Part shown: positions 1-8,586 of the stretch, piece after piece
Layout: each line of letters opens with the position of its first letter
Numbering within the stretch: the stretch's first letter is position 1
Assembly (NCBI GenBank): GCA_035269105.1
Contig: DATFJP010000293.1
Span: forward strand, 1 to 17,662
DNA length: 17,662 nt
DNA from: JAQYVZ01 sp035269105
GTDB taxonomy: Bacteria; Desulfobacterota; Desulfuromonadia; Desulfuromonadales; BM103
Direction: 5' to 3'
The notes under the pieces: generated by a model
The model's database searches: none
What the model saw: only the letters and a program-made list of their open reading frames with translations
What the model was told of the DNA's origin: nothing
Position numbers and translations under genes: made by a program

Positions 1-771
1 CTGTTTGATTTTTTCGGCTTCCCCGGTCGGCGTTCTCAGACCGACGGCAATGTCATTGGTCAGGTGGTTGCCGCCCAGGGAAAGCACGGCGGTGTGCTTG
101 ATCGCGCCGTCGACGAAGATCGCCACGTCGGTTGTGCCGCCGCCGATATCGATCAGGGCGACGCCGAGATCCTTTTCATCGGCGGTCAGCACTGCCTCGG
201 CCGAACCCAGCTGCTCGAGAACGATGTCGCCGACATCCACTCCTGCCTTGTTGCAGCTCTTGATGATGTTCTGGGCGCTGGCCACCGCACCGGTTACGAT
301 ATGCACCCGCGCTTCCAGGCGGACACCGCTCATACCGAGCGGCTCTTTGATGCCATCCTGGTCGTCGATTATGAACTCCTGCGGCAGGATGTGGATCACT
401 TCCCGATCCATGGGGATAGCGATCGCCTTGGCGGCATCGATCACCCGGCGTACGTCTTCGTTGGTCACCTCGCGATTCTTGATTGCGATCACGCCCTGCG
501 AGTTGAGTCCTTTGATGTGCCCGCCGGCGATGCCGGCAAAGACCGACTTGATCTCGCAGCCAGCCATCAGTTCCGCTTCCTGAAGTGCCTTGCGGATGGC
601 GCTGACGGTTCCCTCGATATTGATGACAACCCCTTTGCGCAGGCCCCGTGAAGGACTGGTGCCGATGCCGACGATATCCAGACCTTCATCGGTCATGGCG
701 CCGACGATCGCGCAGATTTTGGTCGTCCCGATATCCAGTCCGACGATCAGATTCTCCCTTTTGTTGTTCAT
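1..771 (-). CDS. ftsA: Cell division protein FtsA, N-terminal 257 codons (cut by window edge)
   Basis: FtsA is the actin-like ATPase that tethers FtsZ to the inner membrane and recruits later divisome proteins. The minus-strand frame is open from the ATG at 771 to base 1 (257 codons, no stop). Residues 9-20 carry the phosphate-1 motif (LIVGLDIGTTKI). A second nucleotide-binding motif, ALIDIGGGTTDVAIF, lies near residues 205-219. The segment between them contains the FtsA-specific 1C subdomain rather than the MreB-type 1B. The C-terminal half and amphipathic tail are outside the window. GGAGG lies 4 bases before the ATG at 771. An in-frame ATG at 783 would add four residues (MGGK) and has GAGG about 8 bases upstream, so the exact start is not settled. 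It follows ftsQ by 10 to 22 bases; ftsZ is expected next, outside the window. Confidence 0.97.
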   Translation of the reverse strand, partial: MNNKRENLIVGLDIGTTKICAIVGAMTDEGLDIVGIGTSPSRGLRKGVVINIEGTVSAIRKALQEAELMAGCEIKSVFAGIAGGHIKGLNSQGVIAIKNREVTNEDVRRVIDAAKAIAIPMDREVIHILPQEFIIDDQDGIKEPLGMSGVRLEARVHIVTGAVASAQNIIKSCNKAGVDVGDIVLEQLGSAEAVLTADEKDLGVALIDIGGGTTDVAIFVDGAIKHTAVLSLGGNHLTNDIAVGLRTPTGEAEKIKQ

Positions 772-793
772 CTTGCCTCCCATTTTCCGGACC

Positions 794-1639
794 TCAGCTG
801 AAGGACCGTTTCACATCGACCTTGACGATGACCCGATCGATAACGTTCAAATCGATATATTTCAGCGCCGAAAGGCGCGGCTCCAAATCGTTATAGACCC
901 TCTCCAGCCTTTGCAACTTGTACAGATAGTCGTCATGTCCGATCCTGATCGGCACGCCGCCTACCAGGGTGTAGAGGGTCAACCCCTGGTAGGGGTCGAC
1001 GTGCAGCTGCGAAATCTGCTCCAGGCTGAACATTTCCCTGTTGCGCAGCAGCTCGAGCAGACCGAGGGCCTTGCGTAGACGGGACCGGACCTGCTCCGGA
1101 TGATTGAGCATGTCATCGCGGTCGATCCCGCTGATGACCGGGAAATCGAGTTGGTCGGAGCCATCCAGCAATTTGAAGATTTCGCCCTCGTTATCCACAT
1201 AGTAGAGATATCCCAGATCGACGATCGCTTTCGGTTCGCGTTCCACTACCCGGATAATGATTTGGTCCGGGAAGACCCGCTCCACTTCCGCGGTGGCGAT
1301 CCAGGGATTTTCCTCGATCTTGCGACCGATCAGGTGCAGGTCCAGGTCGAAGATGCCGTCGCCTGGACGGATGTCGGATACGGCCAGGATGTCTTCTTCC
1401 GTCACCCGCGACTGATGTTCCACCCTGACCGTGCTGACCGCAAAGTACCCCGACTCCAGCAGAACCTGGGCGGTCAGTACGGTGCCGCTGACAATCAAGG
1501 CGCCGCTGCCCAAACCGACGGTGGTCATCAGGAGGCGGTGGAAAAGTTTCTTCCAGTCCCGCGGCTGCTTTTTCTTCCGCAGCCGGTTCTGCTTGACCTT
1601 CTTCTGCTTTTGCCGTTTGAGATCGTGCATATCCGTCAT
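794..1639 (-). CDS. ftsQ: Cell division protein FtsQ (POTRA domain)
   Basis: FtsQ is a bitopic inner-membrane protein of the divisome that links early cytoplasmic and late periplasmic components through FtsL and FtsB. The 281-residue product has a very basic N-terminus (residues 8-35, rich in Lys and Arg), one transmembrane segment at about 37-61, and a POTRA domain at about 65-133. The POTRA part includes the family-typical stretch ending ENPWIATAEVERVFPDQI and the following VVEREP; the FtsQ beta domain follows. The frame is open up to 1717, but the extra 26 residues would lie inside ddl. I chose the ATG at 1639 because AGGGTGAG sits just before it and it falls 13 bases after the ddl stop. 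An ATG at 1630 is also possible. Identity rests on domain layout and position between ddl and ftsA. Confidence 0.93.
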   Translation of the reverse strand: MTDMHDLKRQKQKKVKQNRLRKKKQPRDWKKLFHRLLMTTVGLGSGALIVSGTVLTAQVLLESGYFAVSTVRVEHQSRVTEEDILAVSDIRPGDGIFDLDLHLIGRKIEENPWIATAEVERVFPDQIIIRVVEREPKAIVDLGYLYYVDNEGEIFKLLDGSDQLDFPVISGIDRDDMLNHPEQVRSRLRKALGLLELLRNREMFSLEQISQLHVDPYQGLTLYTLVGGVPIRIGHDDYLYKLQRLERVYNDLEPRLSALKYIDLNVIDRVIVKVDVKRSFS

Positions 1640-1652
1640 TCTCACCCTGATG

Positions 1653-2579
1653 CTACTTGTCCAGCCCGGCGTCCTCGAGCATGCGCTGCACCAGTTCCGA
1701 AAAGGGAATCCTCGCATGCCCGGCCGCTTTCGGCAGCAGGCTGGTTTCGGTCATGCCGGGGATGGTATTGATTTCCAGGCAGAAAAATTCCCGCTTACGA
1801 ACCATGAAATCGACCCTGGCCGCGCCCCGGCAGCCCAACAGCGCACAAACCTGCACGGCCGCCTGCTGAATGCGGTCGTACAGGGCGCTGTTCAGTGGCG
1901 CCGGCAGGATATATTCGGTCTGCCCGCTGGTATACTTGGCTCGGTAATCGTAGAAACCGCTTTTCGGTTCGATCTGAATGATCGGCAGCGCCTCGCCGTT
2001 CAGAACGCTGACAGTGACTTCGCTGCCCGCGATATAATCCTCGATCAGGACCCGGCGGTCATGACGTAGAGCTTCATCCAAGCCCCGTTCCAGGTCCTCT
2101 TCGGTGCGCACGATGGTGATGCCGATGGTCGAGCCTTCATGGACCGGCTTGGTGATCAGCGGATAATGCCGGCACTGCCGGAACAGGGCAGTTCGGTCAT
2201 CCCCGGACTCATAGGTCAGGTAAGCGGGCGTGGGCAGTTCATGGTAAAGCAGGATCTGCTTGGTCATGAGCTTGTCGAAGCACAGGCTTGAGGCCAGAAC
2301 TCCGCTGCCGGTGTAAGGTATCCGCATCATTTCCAATAGCCCCTGAATGGTGCCGTCTTCCCCGAAGCGCCCGTGCAGGCAAAGAAACGCCAGGTTAATT
2401 TCGGCTTCTCGCAGCTGTTTCGGCAGGTCCGGGCCGGGATCAATGGCCACAGCCTGGTAGCCTTCTGCCTGCAGGGCATTCAGGACCGCGGTGCCGGTTT
2501 TCAGGGAAACCTCCCGCTCTGCGGATTGTCCACCCCTCAGCACGGCAATCTTGTCTTGACGCATCTGTTGCCGATCCAT
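1653..2579 (-). CDS. ddl: D-alanine--D-alanine ligase
   Basis: This ATP-grasp enzyme joins two D-alanines in the cytoplasm to make the dipeptide that MurF adds to the peptidoglycan precursor. The 308-residue length is normal for DdlB-type enzymes. Visible motifs are the N-terminal signature HGRFGEDGTIQG (69-80), the ATP-grasp glycine-rich loop EGSTIG (148-153), RVDF (255-258) and the metal-binding EINTIPGMT (269-277). The ATG at 2579 overlaps the murC stop by one base (TGATG), so translation is probably coupled. The next ATG, six residues in, is an alternative. Unlike many related clusters, murB is not present between murC and this gene. Confidence 0.97.
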   Translation of the reverse strand: MDRQQMRQDKIAVLRGGQSAEREVSLKTGTAVLNALQAEGYQAVAIDPGPDLPKQLREAEINLAFLCLHGRFGEDGTIQGLLEMMRIPYTGSGVLASSLCFDKLMTKQILLYHELPTPAYLTYESGDDRTALFRQCRHYPLITKPVHEGSTIGITIVRTEEDLERGLDEALRHDRRVLIEDYIAGSEVTVSVLNGEALPIIQIEPKSGFYDYRAKYTSGQTEYILPAPLNSALYDRIQQAAVQVCALLGCRGAARVDFMVRKREFFCLEINTIPGMTETSLLPKAAGHARIPFSELVQRMLEDAGLDK

Positions 2580-3958
2580 CAGTGTTTCCGCTCCCGTAAC
2601 CGCTCGAGCAGTTCCTCTCCGGTCTGCCAGACATTGCCGGCCCCAAGGGTCACGACCATGTCGCCGGGTGTAACGACTTCGAGCAGGTGCTGAATGGCGG
2701 CGTCACTGCTGCCCGCATAAAAACAGGATTTATGCCCGTGCTCCCTGATGCCCGCGGCCAGCCTTTGCGAGTCGATCCCCGGGATCGGGTCTTCACCGGC
2801 GGCGTAAACATCCATGATCACGGCATGATCGGCCTGGTAGAAGGCGGTCACGAAATCCTCTTGAAGAGCCTGCGTCCGCGAGTAGCGGTGCGGTTGGAAT
2901 ACCGCTACGATCCTGCGATCCCAGCCGTTCCTGGCAGCCCCCAAAGTGGCGCGGATTTCGACGGGATGGTGGCCATAGTCGTCTACCACCATGATGTCGT
3001 CGATTTCACCCTTGATCTGGAAGCGTCGCTGGACGCCGCCGAAATCCTTGAAGCCCTCGGCAATCACGTCGAATGGCAGCTGCAGCTCAAGACCGACCGC
3101 GATCGCCGCCATGGCGTTCAGAACATTGTGGCGGCCCGGCATCCGGAAGCTGATACGGCCGATTTTCTCTCCATGCAGAAGGACCGTGAAGGCCATGCCG
3201 CATTTTTCATGAACGACGTCGGCAGCCTGCAGATCCGCCTGGCTGTTGAAGCCGTAGGTGATCATGCGCTTCTTCACCTCGGGCAGAAGCTGCTGAATAT
3301 TCAGATCGTCCAGGCAGAGAACGGCCAGTCCGTAAAACGGCACCTTGTTGATGAAGCTGACGAAAACTTCGCGAATCTGGTCGATGTCCCGGTAATAATC
3401 CAGATGATCTGCATCCACGTTGGTGACCACGGCGATGGTCGGCGACAATTTCAGGAAGGAACCGTCCGATTCATCGGCTTCGGCCACAAGGAATTTGCCC
3501 TGGCCTAGCTTGGCGTTGGACCCGAACAGGTCCAGCCGCCCGCCGATTACAACGGTCGGATCGATGCCGCCATGAGAAAGGAGAGTCGCGACCATGCTGG
3601 TCGTCGTGGTCTTGCCGTGGGTTCCGGCGATCGCCAGCCCGTACTTCATGCGCATCAGTTCGGCCAGCATTTCGGCGCGGGGGATAACCGGGATGGAACG
3701 GCGGTGCGCTTCAAGAACTTCCGGGTTGTCGGGCCGGATCGCCGTCGAGGTCACCACCACATCGACCTTTTCAAGGTTCTCGCCGCGATGGCCATAGGCG
3801 ATCATGCCGCCGAGCCCGGCCAGCCGCCGGGTGGTTTCCGACTCCCTGAGATCCGATCCGGAGACCTGGTAGCCGAGATTGATCAGAACTTCGGCAATGC
3901 CGCTCATACCAATGCCGCCGATGCCGACAAAGTGAATTTTTCTGATCTTTCCGTACAT
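2579..3958 (-). CDS. murC: UDP-N-acetylmuramate--L-alanine ligase
   Basis: MurC adds L-alanine to UDP-MurNAc, the first peptide-stem step, in the cytoplasm. The 459 residues match family length. The N-terminal Rossmann-like UDP-binding motif HFVGIGGIGMSGIAE (9-23) is characteristic of MurC. The ATP P-loop AGTHGKTTTT is at 111-120. The central-domain AEADESDGSF and VVTNVDADHLDYY motifs and a C-terminal ligase domain (VVDDYGHHP, FQPHRYSRT) are all present. The ATG at 3958 has GGGAG about 7 bases upstream and lies 12 bases after the murG stop. Its own stop shares one base with the ddl start. Confidence 0.98.
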   Translation of the reverse strand: MYGKIRKIHFVGIGGIGMSGIAEVLINLGYQVSGSDLRESETTRRLAGLGGMIAYGHRGENLEKVDVVVTSTAIRPDNPEVLEAHRRSIPVIPRAEMLAELMRMKYGLAIAGTHGKTTTTSMVATLLSHGGIDPTVVIGGRLDLFGSNAKLGQGKFLVAEADESDGSFLKLSPTIAVVTNVDADHLDYYRDIDQIREVFVSFINKVPFYGLAVLCLDDLNIQQLLPEVKKRMITYGFNSQADLQAADVVHEKCGMAFTVLLHGEKIGRISFRMPGRHNVLNAMAAIAVGLELQLPFDVIAEGFKDFGGVQRRFQIKGEIDDIMVVDDYGHHPVEIRATLGAARNGWDRRIVAVFQPHRYSRTQALQEDFVTAFYQADHAVIMDVYAAGEDPIPGIDSQRLAAGIREHGHKSCFYAGSSDAAIQHLLEVVTPGDMVVTLGAGNVWQTGEELLERLRERKH

Positions 3959-3970
3959 AGCTTCTCCCGT

Positions 3971-5047
3971 TCAGCCGTTTGCCGCGCTCAGCCTGCGGCA
4001 TTCTGCGAGCAGATCCGCGGCGGCCGCCGGCCGGGCCATCTGCTTGGCCGCGGCCGCCATTGCGTGCAGTCGTTGCCGATCTTTCAGTAGATCGACGATC
4101 TGCCGGCCCAGCGCTTCCGGAGTCAGTTCGCTCTGTTCGATCATCAGGGCCGCGCCCCGCTCGGCCAGAGCCCTGGCATTGGCGGCCTGATGGCCGCCTG
4201 CCGCATGCGGATAAGGGACCAGGATAGCGGGTCGACCGCAGGCAGTCAGTTCCGCCAGGGTGGTCGCCCCCGCCCGACAGACGACCAGCGAGGCCTGTCG
4301 ATAGGCAGCGGCCATATCGTTGATAAAAGGCTGTACATCCACTTTGTCCCATCCGGCCTGCCGGTAGCCGGCGACCACTTCGTCAAAATCAAGCCGTCCG
4401 GCCTGATGAATGATTTTCAGATCTTCGCACTGCCCCAGGCAGGGCAGCGCAGCCAGCATGGCCCGATTAATGGCCCGGGCACCGTGACTGCCGCCGAACA
4501 CCAGCAATACCAACGGTCCCTCGTCAAGGGCGGGGCATTGCCCCATCGCGGCCCGGACCGGGTTGCCGGTCACCACCGTTCGCCGGCCGGGAAAGGCCTG
4601 TGCCGCCGCCGGATAGGACAGGCAGATCGTCCTCGACCAGCGTCCCAGCATTCGGTTGGCCAGGCCCGGCCAGGCATTCTGTTCATGAATCAGAAACGGC
4701 ATCTTCAGTGTTTTCGCTGCCAACAGCACCGGAACCGAGGCATAGCCGCCAACGCCGATAATAACCTGCGGGCAAAATTCCTTGAGGATCCGGCGGGCCT
4801 GGCTGAAGCCCCTGCACAGGTTGCCCAGTGCCCGGAATCTGCCTCGCAGACCGAGCCCCGCCCAACCGCTCATGTCGATGGTCTTCAAGGGCCAGCCCAG
4901 TTCTGGCAGCAGCCGGGCCTCAAGCCCTTGCTTCGTACCCACGAACAGGACCCGGCTTTCCGGCTCTTCCCGCTTGAGCTGTTCCGCCAGAGCCACGGCC
5001 GGGAACAGGTGCCCGCCAGTGCCGCCCCCTGCCAGCAAAAGCCTCAT
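3971..5047 (-). CDS. murG: Undecaprenyl-PP-MurNAc-pentapeptide-UDP-GlcNAc GlcNAc transferase
   Basis: MurG is the GT28-family glycosyltransferase that converts lipid I to lipid II on the cytoplasmic face of the membrane. The 358-residue protein shows G-loop 1 GGGTGGH (7-13), HEQNAWPG (121-128), G-loop 2 GGSHGARAIN (185-194) and the donor-binding GATTLAEL (260-267). It then has the conserved PYPHAAGGHQ with the loop following it (279-288). The start overlaps the ftsW stop as ATGA (4 bases), which implies coupled translation. GAGAACTGAA lies just upstream, with only a weak Shine-Dalgarno match. Confidence 0.98.
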   Translation of the reverse strand: MRLLLAGGGTGGHLFPAVALAEQLKREEPESRVLFVGTKQGLEARLLPELGWPLKTIDMSGWAGLGLRGRFRALGNLCRGFSQARRILKEFCPQVIIGVGGYASVPVLLAAKTLKMPFLIHEQNAWPGLANRMLGRWSRTICLSYPAAAQAFPGRRTVVTGNPVRAAMGQCPALDEGPLVLLVFGGSHGARAINRAMLAALPCLGQCEDLKIIHQAGRLDFDEVVAGYRQAGWDKVDVQPFINDMAAAYRQASLVVCRAGATTLAELTACGRPAILVPYPHAAGGHQAANARALAERGAALMIEQSELTPEALGRQIVDLLKDRQRLHAMAAAAKQMARPAAAADLLAECRRLSAANG

Positions 5048-6150
5048 TTCAGTTCTCCCGCCGCTTGCGCAGAGACATTCAGGATGATACCGACCGCGAC
5101 CAGGCTCATCAGCAGGCTGCTGCCCCCGTAGGACAAAAACGGCAGGGCCATGCCTTTGGTCGGCACCATCCCCATGACCACGGCCATGTTGGCAAAGGCT
5201 TCCAGTCCGAGCAGCAGGCTCATGCCGAACGCCAGGTAGCAGCCGAATTCATCGGGGGCATGCAGGGCCGCCCGCAAGCCGCGCACGACCAGCAGCAGAA
5301 ACATGGCGGCAATCACAATCACCCCGATAAAGCCGAGTTCCTCGCCGACTACCGAGAAGATAAAGTCAGTATGCGCCTCCGGCAGGTAAAACAGCTTCTG
5401 CTTGCTCTCTCCCAACCCCTTGCCAAAGGCGCCGCCAGAGCCGAAAGCGATCCAGCTCTGGATGATCTGGAATCCCGAGTTGCTGGGGTCATCCCAGGGA
5501 TTCAGAAAAGCCATCACCCGCTGCCGGCGGTATTCGACGTTCATGATCAGGACATAGAGGAACGGCAGAGCAACGACCGCGGTGCCAAACAGGAACAGCA
5601 GCCGAGTCCCCGCCACCAGCAGCATCATCACCGCGACCACTGCCAGGGTCAGCGCGCTGCCCAAATCCGGCTGCGCCAGCAGCAGGGCCAGCAGCAGAAC
5701 CAGCAGCAGCATGTAGGGCAGGAAGCCGATCCGGAAATCCTTGACCTTCTCCTTCTTTTTCGCCAGGGAGTGCGCCATGAAAATCACCAGACCGAGCTTG
5801 GCCATTTCGGCCGGCTGGAAGGAGAAGCCGCCGACCGGCAGCCAGCGTGCGGCCCCGCCGACCTTGCGGCCGAGGCCGGGAACCAGCACCAGAACCAGCA
5901 GCAGAATGCAAAAGAACAAAATCGGCACCGCCAGTTTGCGGAAATGATGGTAGTCGAAACGAGCGGTCAGGGCCAGCATGCCGAATCCGGCCAGGGCAAA
6001 CAGGCCTTGGCGCTTGAGAAAATAGAGACTGTCCGCATGCGCCCGCACCGCCATGATCGATGAGGAGGAAAATACCATGACCACACCGAGGCAGGTCAGG
6101 CAGACTGCCAGCAGCAGTATCGAGTTGTCGGTTCCCTGCTTGATTTCCAT
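5044..6150 (-). CDS. ftsW: Septal peptidoglycan glycosyltransferase FtsW (SEDS family)
   Basis: FtsW is the SEDS polymerase that makes septal glycan strands from lipid II, working with FtsI. The 368-residue protein is strongly hydrophobic with about ten membrane segments. Family motifs include GGAARWLPVGGFSFQPAE (98-115), the loop KLFYLPEAHTDFIFSVVGEE (252-271) with the essential acidic residue expected at Asp262, and the C-terminal PFLSYGGSS (337-345). The frame stays open upstream to 6696, but that part is antiparallel noise inside murD. The ATG at 6150, five bases after the murD stop and followed by MEIKQGTDNS and the first membrane helix, is the natural start. Its Shine-Dalgarno is weak (TTGAGACTT). 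Confidence 0.97.
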   Translation of the reverse strand: MEIKQGTDNSILLLAVCLTCLGVVMVFSSSSIMAVRAHADSLYFLKRQGLFALAGFGMLALTARFDYHHFRKLAVPILFFCILLLVLVLVPGLGRKVGGAARWLPVGGFSFQPAEMAKLGLVIFMAHSLAKKKEKVKDFRIGFLPYMLLLVLLLALLLAQPDLGSALTLAVVAVMMLLVAGTRLLFLFGTAVVALPFLYVLIMNVEYRRQRVMAFLNPWDDPSNSGFQIIQSWIAFGSGGAFGKGLGESKQKLFYLPEAHTDFIFSVVGEELGFIGVIVIAAMFLLLVVRGLRAALHAPDEFGCYLAFGMSLLLGLEAFANMAVVMGMVPTKGMALPFLSYGGSSLLMSLVAVGIILNVSAQAAGELK

Positions 6151-6155
6151 AAGTC

Positions 6156-7508
6156 TCAAATGCTCGCCGCAAGCTGCCTGACTGCGGCCTCGAACGACCG
6201 GCCGCGTTCTTCGTAACTGGTAAACATGTCGAAACTGGAACAGCCGGGGGAAAGCAGGACCGTCCCGCCGGCGGGAGTGATTGCCGCCGCCGTCCGTACG
6301 GCCTCTTCCAGACTCGCCGCCCGGTGAATCCGGGTTTGGCCGGTGAGGGCCTGTTCCATCCGCTCGGCCGCCTCGCCGATAAGAATGACGTGATCGACTT
6401 TGCGGCGAACCGGTTCCACAAGCGCTGCGAGCGAACCCTGCTTGTCTTTGCCGCCGGCGATCAGGGTGAGCGGCGGACGGCAGCCCTCCAGGCTTTTCAC
6501 CACGCTGCCGATGTTGGTGCCTTTTGAATCGTTGAACCAGCGCAGCCCGCCAAACTCGCCGACCAGGGCCATCCGGTGGGGCAGTCCGCGGAAAGCGAGC
6601 GCGGCCTTCCAGGCCGCGTCCGCCGGACACCCGCTCCACAGGGGCGGGATCAACGCAGCCATGACATTCTCGAGGTTGTGCAGACCTTGGACGCACAGTT
6701 CCCTCACCGGAAAGCGGCGTTCACCGCCCGGCCCCCGCCAGACCAGCTCATCCTCTTCCAGGCACATGCCCTGCTCCAGGGAGCGGCTGCTGCTGAAGAA
6801 GACCTTGACAGCTGAGATGTCTTTGGCAACCTCCAGAACCCGTTGGTCCTCACGGTTCAGCACCGCGACATCCTCGCCGGTCATGTTTTCGAACAGCCGG
6901 GCTTTGGCCGCCTGGTAGCTGGCCATGTCCGGATAGCGATCGAGGTGATCTTCGCTGATGTTGAGCAGCACACCGAATTTTGGCCGGAACAGGGCAATCG
7001 TTTCCAGTTGAAAAGAGGAGAGCTCCGCCACCAGCCAATCCCAGTTCCCCCCGACCGCTTCGATCAGAGGCGTGCCGAGGTTGCCGCCGACAAAGGTCCG
7101 TTGGCCACATGCTTTGAACATCTCGCCCATCAAGGTGGTGACTGTGGACTTGCCGTTGGTCCCGGTGATCGCCGCCAGCGGCGCCGTCAGTGCCCGGGCG
7201 GCGATTTCAATTTCGCCAAGGACCGGGATACCCCTTTCCCGGGCCGCATTCAGGATTCCGAGATTGCTGGGAACACCTGGGCTGACCACCACCAGATCGG
7301 CCTCGTCGAAGCAGGTCTTGCTGTGTCCGCCCAGGTCGAGCCGCACACTGCCTTGCGCCAGGTCGCCCGGAACGGCGATGCGTCCTGCCGGCCGCGCATC
7401 GCTGAGAACGACCTGCGCGCGCCGTTCGAGGAAAAAGCGTGTCAGCGCGCAGCCGGTTCGGCCGGCACCCACCACGACGATTCTTTTTTTGAAAAACTCA
7501 CTTTGCAT
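6156..7508 (-). CDS. murD: UDP-N-acetylmuramoyl-L-alanine--D-glutamate ligase
   Basis: MurD adds D-glutamate to UDP-MurNAc-L-Ala. The 450-residue product has the N-terminal UDP-binding fold (IVVVGAGRTGCA at 10-21), the ATP P-loop AITGTNGKSTVTTL (113-126), the central-domain VAELSSFQLE and NISEDHLDRY motifs, and a C-terminal domain with WFNDSKGTN and LSPGCSSFDMF. The last two are diagnostic of MurD within the Mur ligases. The ATG at 7508 overlaps the mraY stop by one base (TAATG). Confidence 0.98.
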   Translation of the reverse strand: MQSEFFKKRIVVVGAGRTGCALTRFFLERRAQVVLSDARPAGRIAVPGDLAQGSVRLDLGGHSKTCFDEADLVVVSPGVPSNLGILNAARERGIPVLGEIEIAARALTAPLAAITGTNGKSTVTTLMGEMFKACGQRTFVGGNLGTPLIEAVGGNWDWLVAELSSFQLETIALFRPKFGVLLNISEDHLDRYPDMASYQAAKARLFENMTGEDVAVLNREDQRVLEVAKDISAVKVFFSSSRSLEQGMCLEEDELVWRGPGGERRFPVRELCVQGLHNLENVMAALIPPLWSGCPADAAWKAALAFRGLPHRMALVGEFGGLRWFNDSKGTNIGSVVKSLEGCRPPLTLIAGGKDKQGSLAALVEPVRRKVDHVILIGEAAERMEQALTGQTRIHRAASLEEAVRTAAAITPAGGTVLLSPGCSSFDMFTSYEERGRSFEAAVRQLAASI

Positions 7509-8584
7509 TATCGCAACTTCAGCGTCGACAGACCGATCAGCGCCAGAATAATGGCGATGATCCAGAAGCGGACGATGACTTTCGGTTCGGCCCAGCCCTT
7601 GAGTTCAAAGTGATGGTGCAGCGGCGCCATCCGGAACACCCGCTTGCCGTACAGCCGGAATGAGGTCACCTGGACGATCACCGACAGGGCTTCCATGACG
7701 AAAATTCCGCCGACAATGACCAGCACGATCTCCTGCTTGGTGATCACGGCGATGGTGCCGAGCGCCCCGCCCAGCGAGAGGCTGCCGATATCGCCCATGA
7801 AGACCTGGGCCGGATAGGTGTTGAACCACAGGAACCCCAAGCCGGCGCCGATCATCGCACCGCACAGAACCGCCAGCTCGCCCGCCCCTTGAACGTTGTT
7901 GATCTGCAGATATTCCGCCAGGTTGGCATGTCCTGCGACGTAAGCGAACAACAGATAGGTGCCTGCCGCAATGATGATCGGGCCAATAGCCAGGCCATCC
8001 AGCCCGTCGGTCAGATTGACGGCGTTGCTGGCGCCGATGATGACGATCATGGCAAACGGAATATAAGCCCAGCCCAGATCCGGATTGAGCCCCTTGAAAA
8101 AGGGAAAGGCGAGGGTCGTCAAAAAGGGCGGATAAAAGAACAGAATGACACCGACGCCGAGAGCGATCAGCATCTGCCAGAACATCTTCTGTCGGGGTGA
8201 AAGACCGTCGCTGTTTTCCAGTTTGATCTTGAGCAAATCGTCGACAAAGCCGATCACCCCGTAGCCGATCGTCACCAGGATGGTCAGCCAGACGTAGAGA
8301 TTGGTCAGGTCGGCCCAGAGCAGGGTCGGCACGACGATGGCGAACAGGATCAGCACGCCGCCCATGGTCGGGGTACCTTCTTTCACATAATGGGATTCCG
8401 GACCGAGTTTGCGAACGCGCTGGCCCATCTGCAGGGCCGAGAGCCGGTCGATCAGCCAGGGCCCGAACAGAAAGCTGAGCATGAGAGCCGTGATCGTCGC
8501 ATAGATGGCCCGGAACGTGATGAACCTGAACACATAAAAGACCGAGAAGTCGGTATGCAGCGGATAGAGCAGATGATAAAGCAT
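7508..8584 (-). CDS. mraY: Phospho-N-acetylmuramoyl-pentapeptide transferase
   Basis: MraY transfers phospho-MurNAc-pentapeptide from UDP to undecaprenyl phosphate, forming lipid I, the first membrane step. The 358-residue, ten-helix protein matches family size. The catalytic and magnesium-binding motifs are visible: GTPTMGG (70-76), the DD pair in GFVDDLLK (115-116), NAVNLTDGLDGLA (187-199), the QVFMGDIGSLSLGG loop, and the C-terminal HHHFELKGW (323-331). GGAGG lies 6 bases before the ATG, which is two bases after the murF stop. Confidence 0.98.
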   Translation of the reverse strand: MLYHLLYPLHTDFSVFYVFRFITFRAIYATITALMLSFLFGPWLIDRLSALQMGQRVRKLGPESHYVKEGTPTMGGVLILFAIVVPTLLWADLTNLYVWLTILVTIGYGVIGFVDDLLKIKLENSDGLSPRQKMFWQMLIALGVGVILFFYPPFLTTLAFPFFKGLNPDLGWAYIPFAMIVIIGASNAVNLTDGLDGLAIGPIIIAAGTYLLFAYVAGHANLAEYLQINNVQGAGELAVLCGAMIGAGLGFLWFNTYPAQVFMGDIGSLSLGGALGTIAVITKQEIVLVIVGGIFVMEALSVIVQVTSFRLYGKRVFRMAPLHHHFELKGWAEPKVIVRFWIIAIILALIGLSTLKLR

Positions 8585-8586
8585 GA

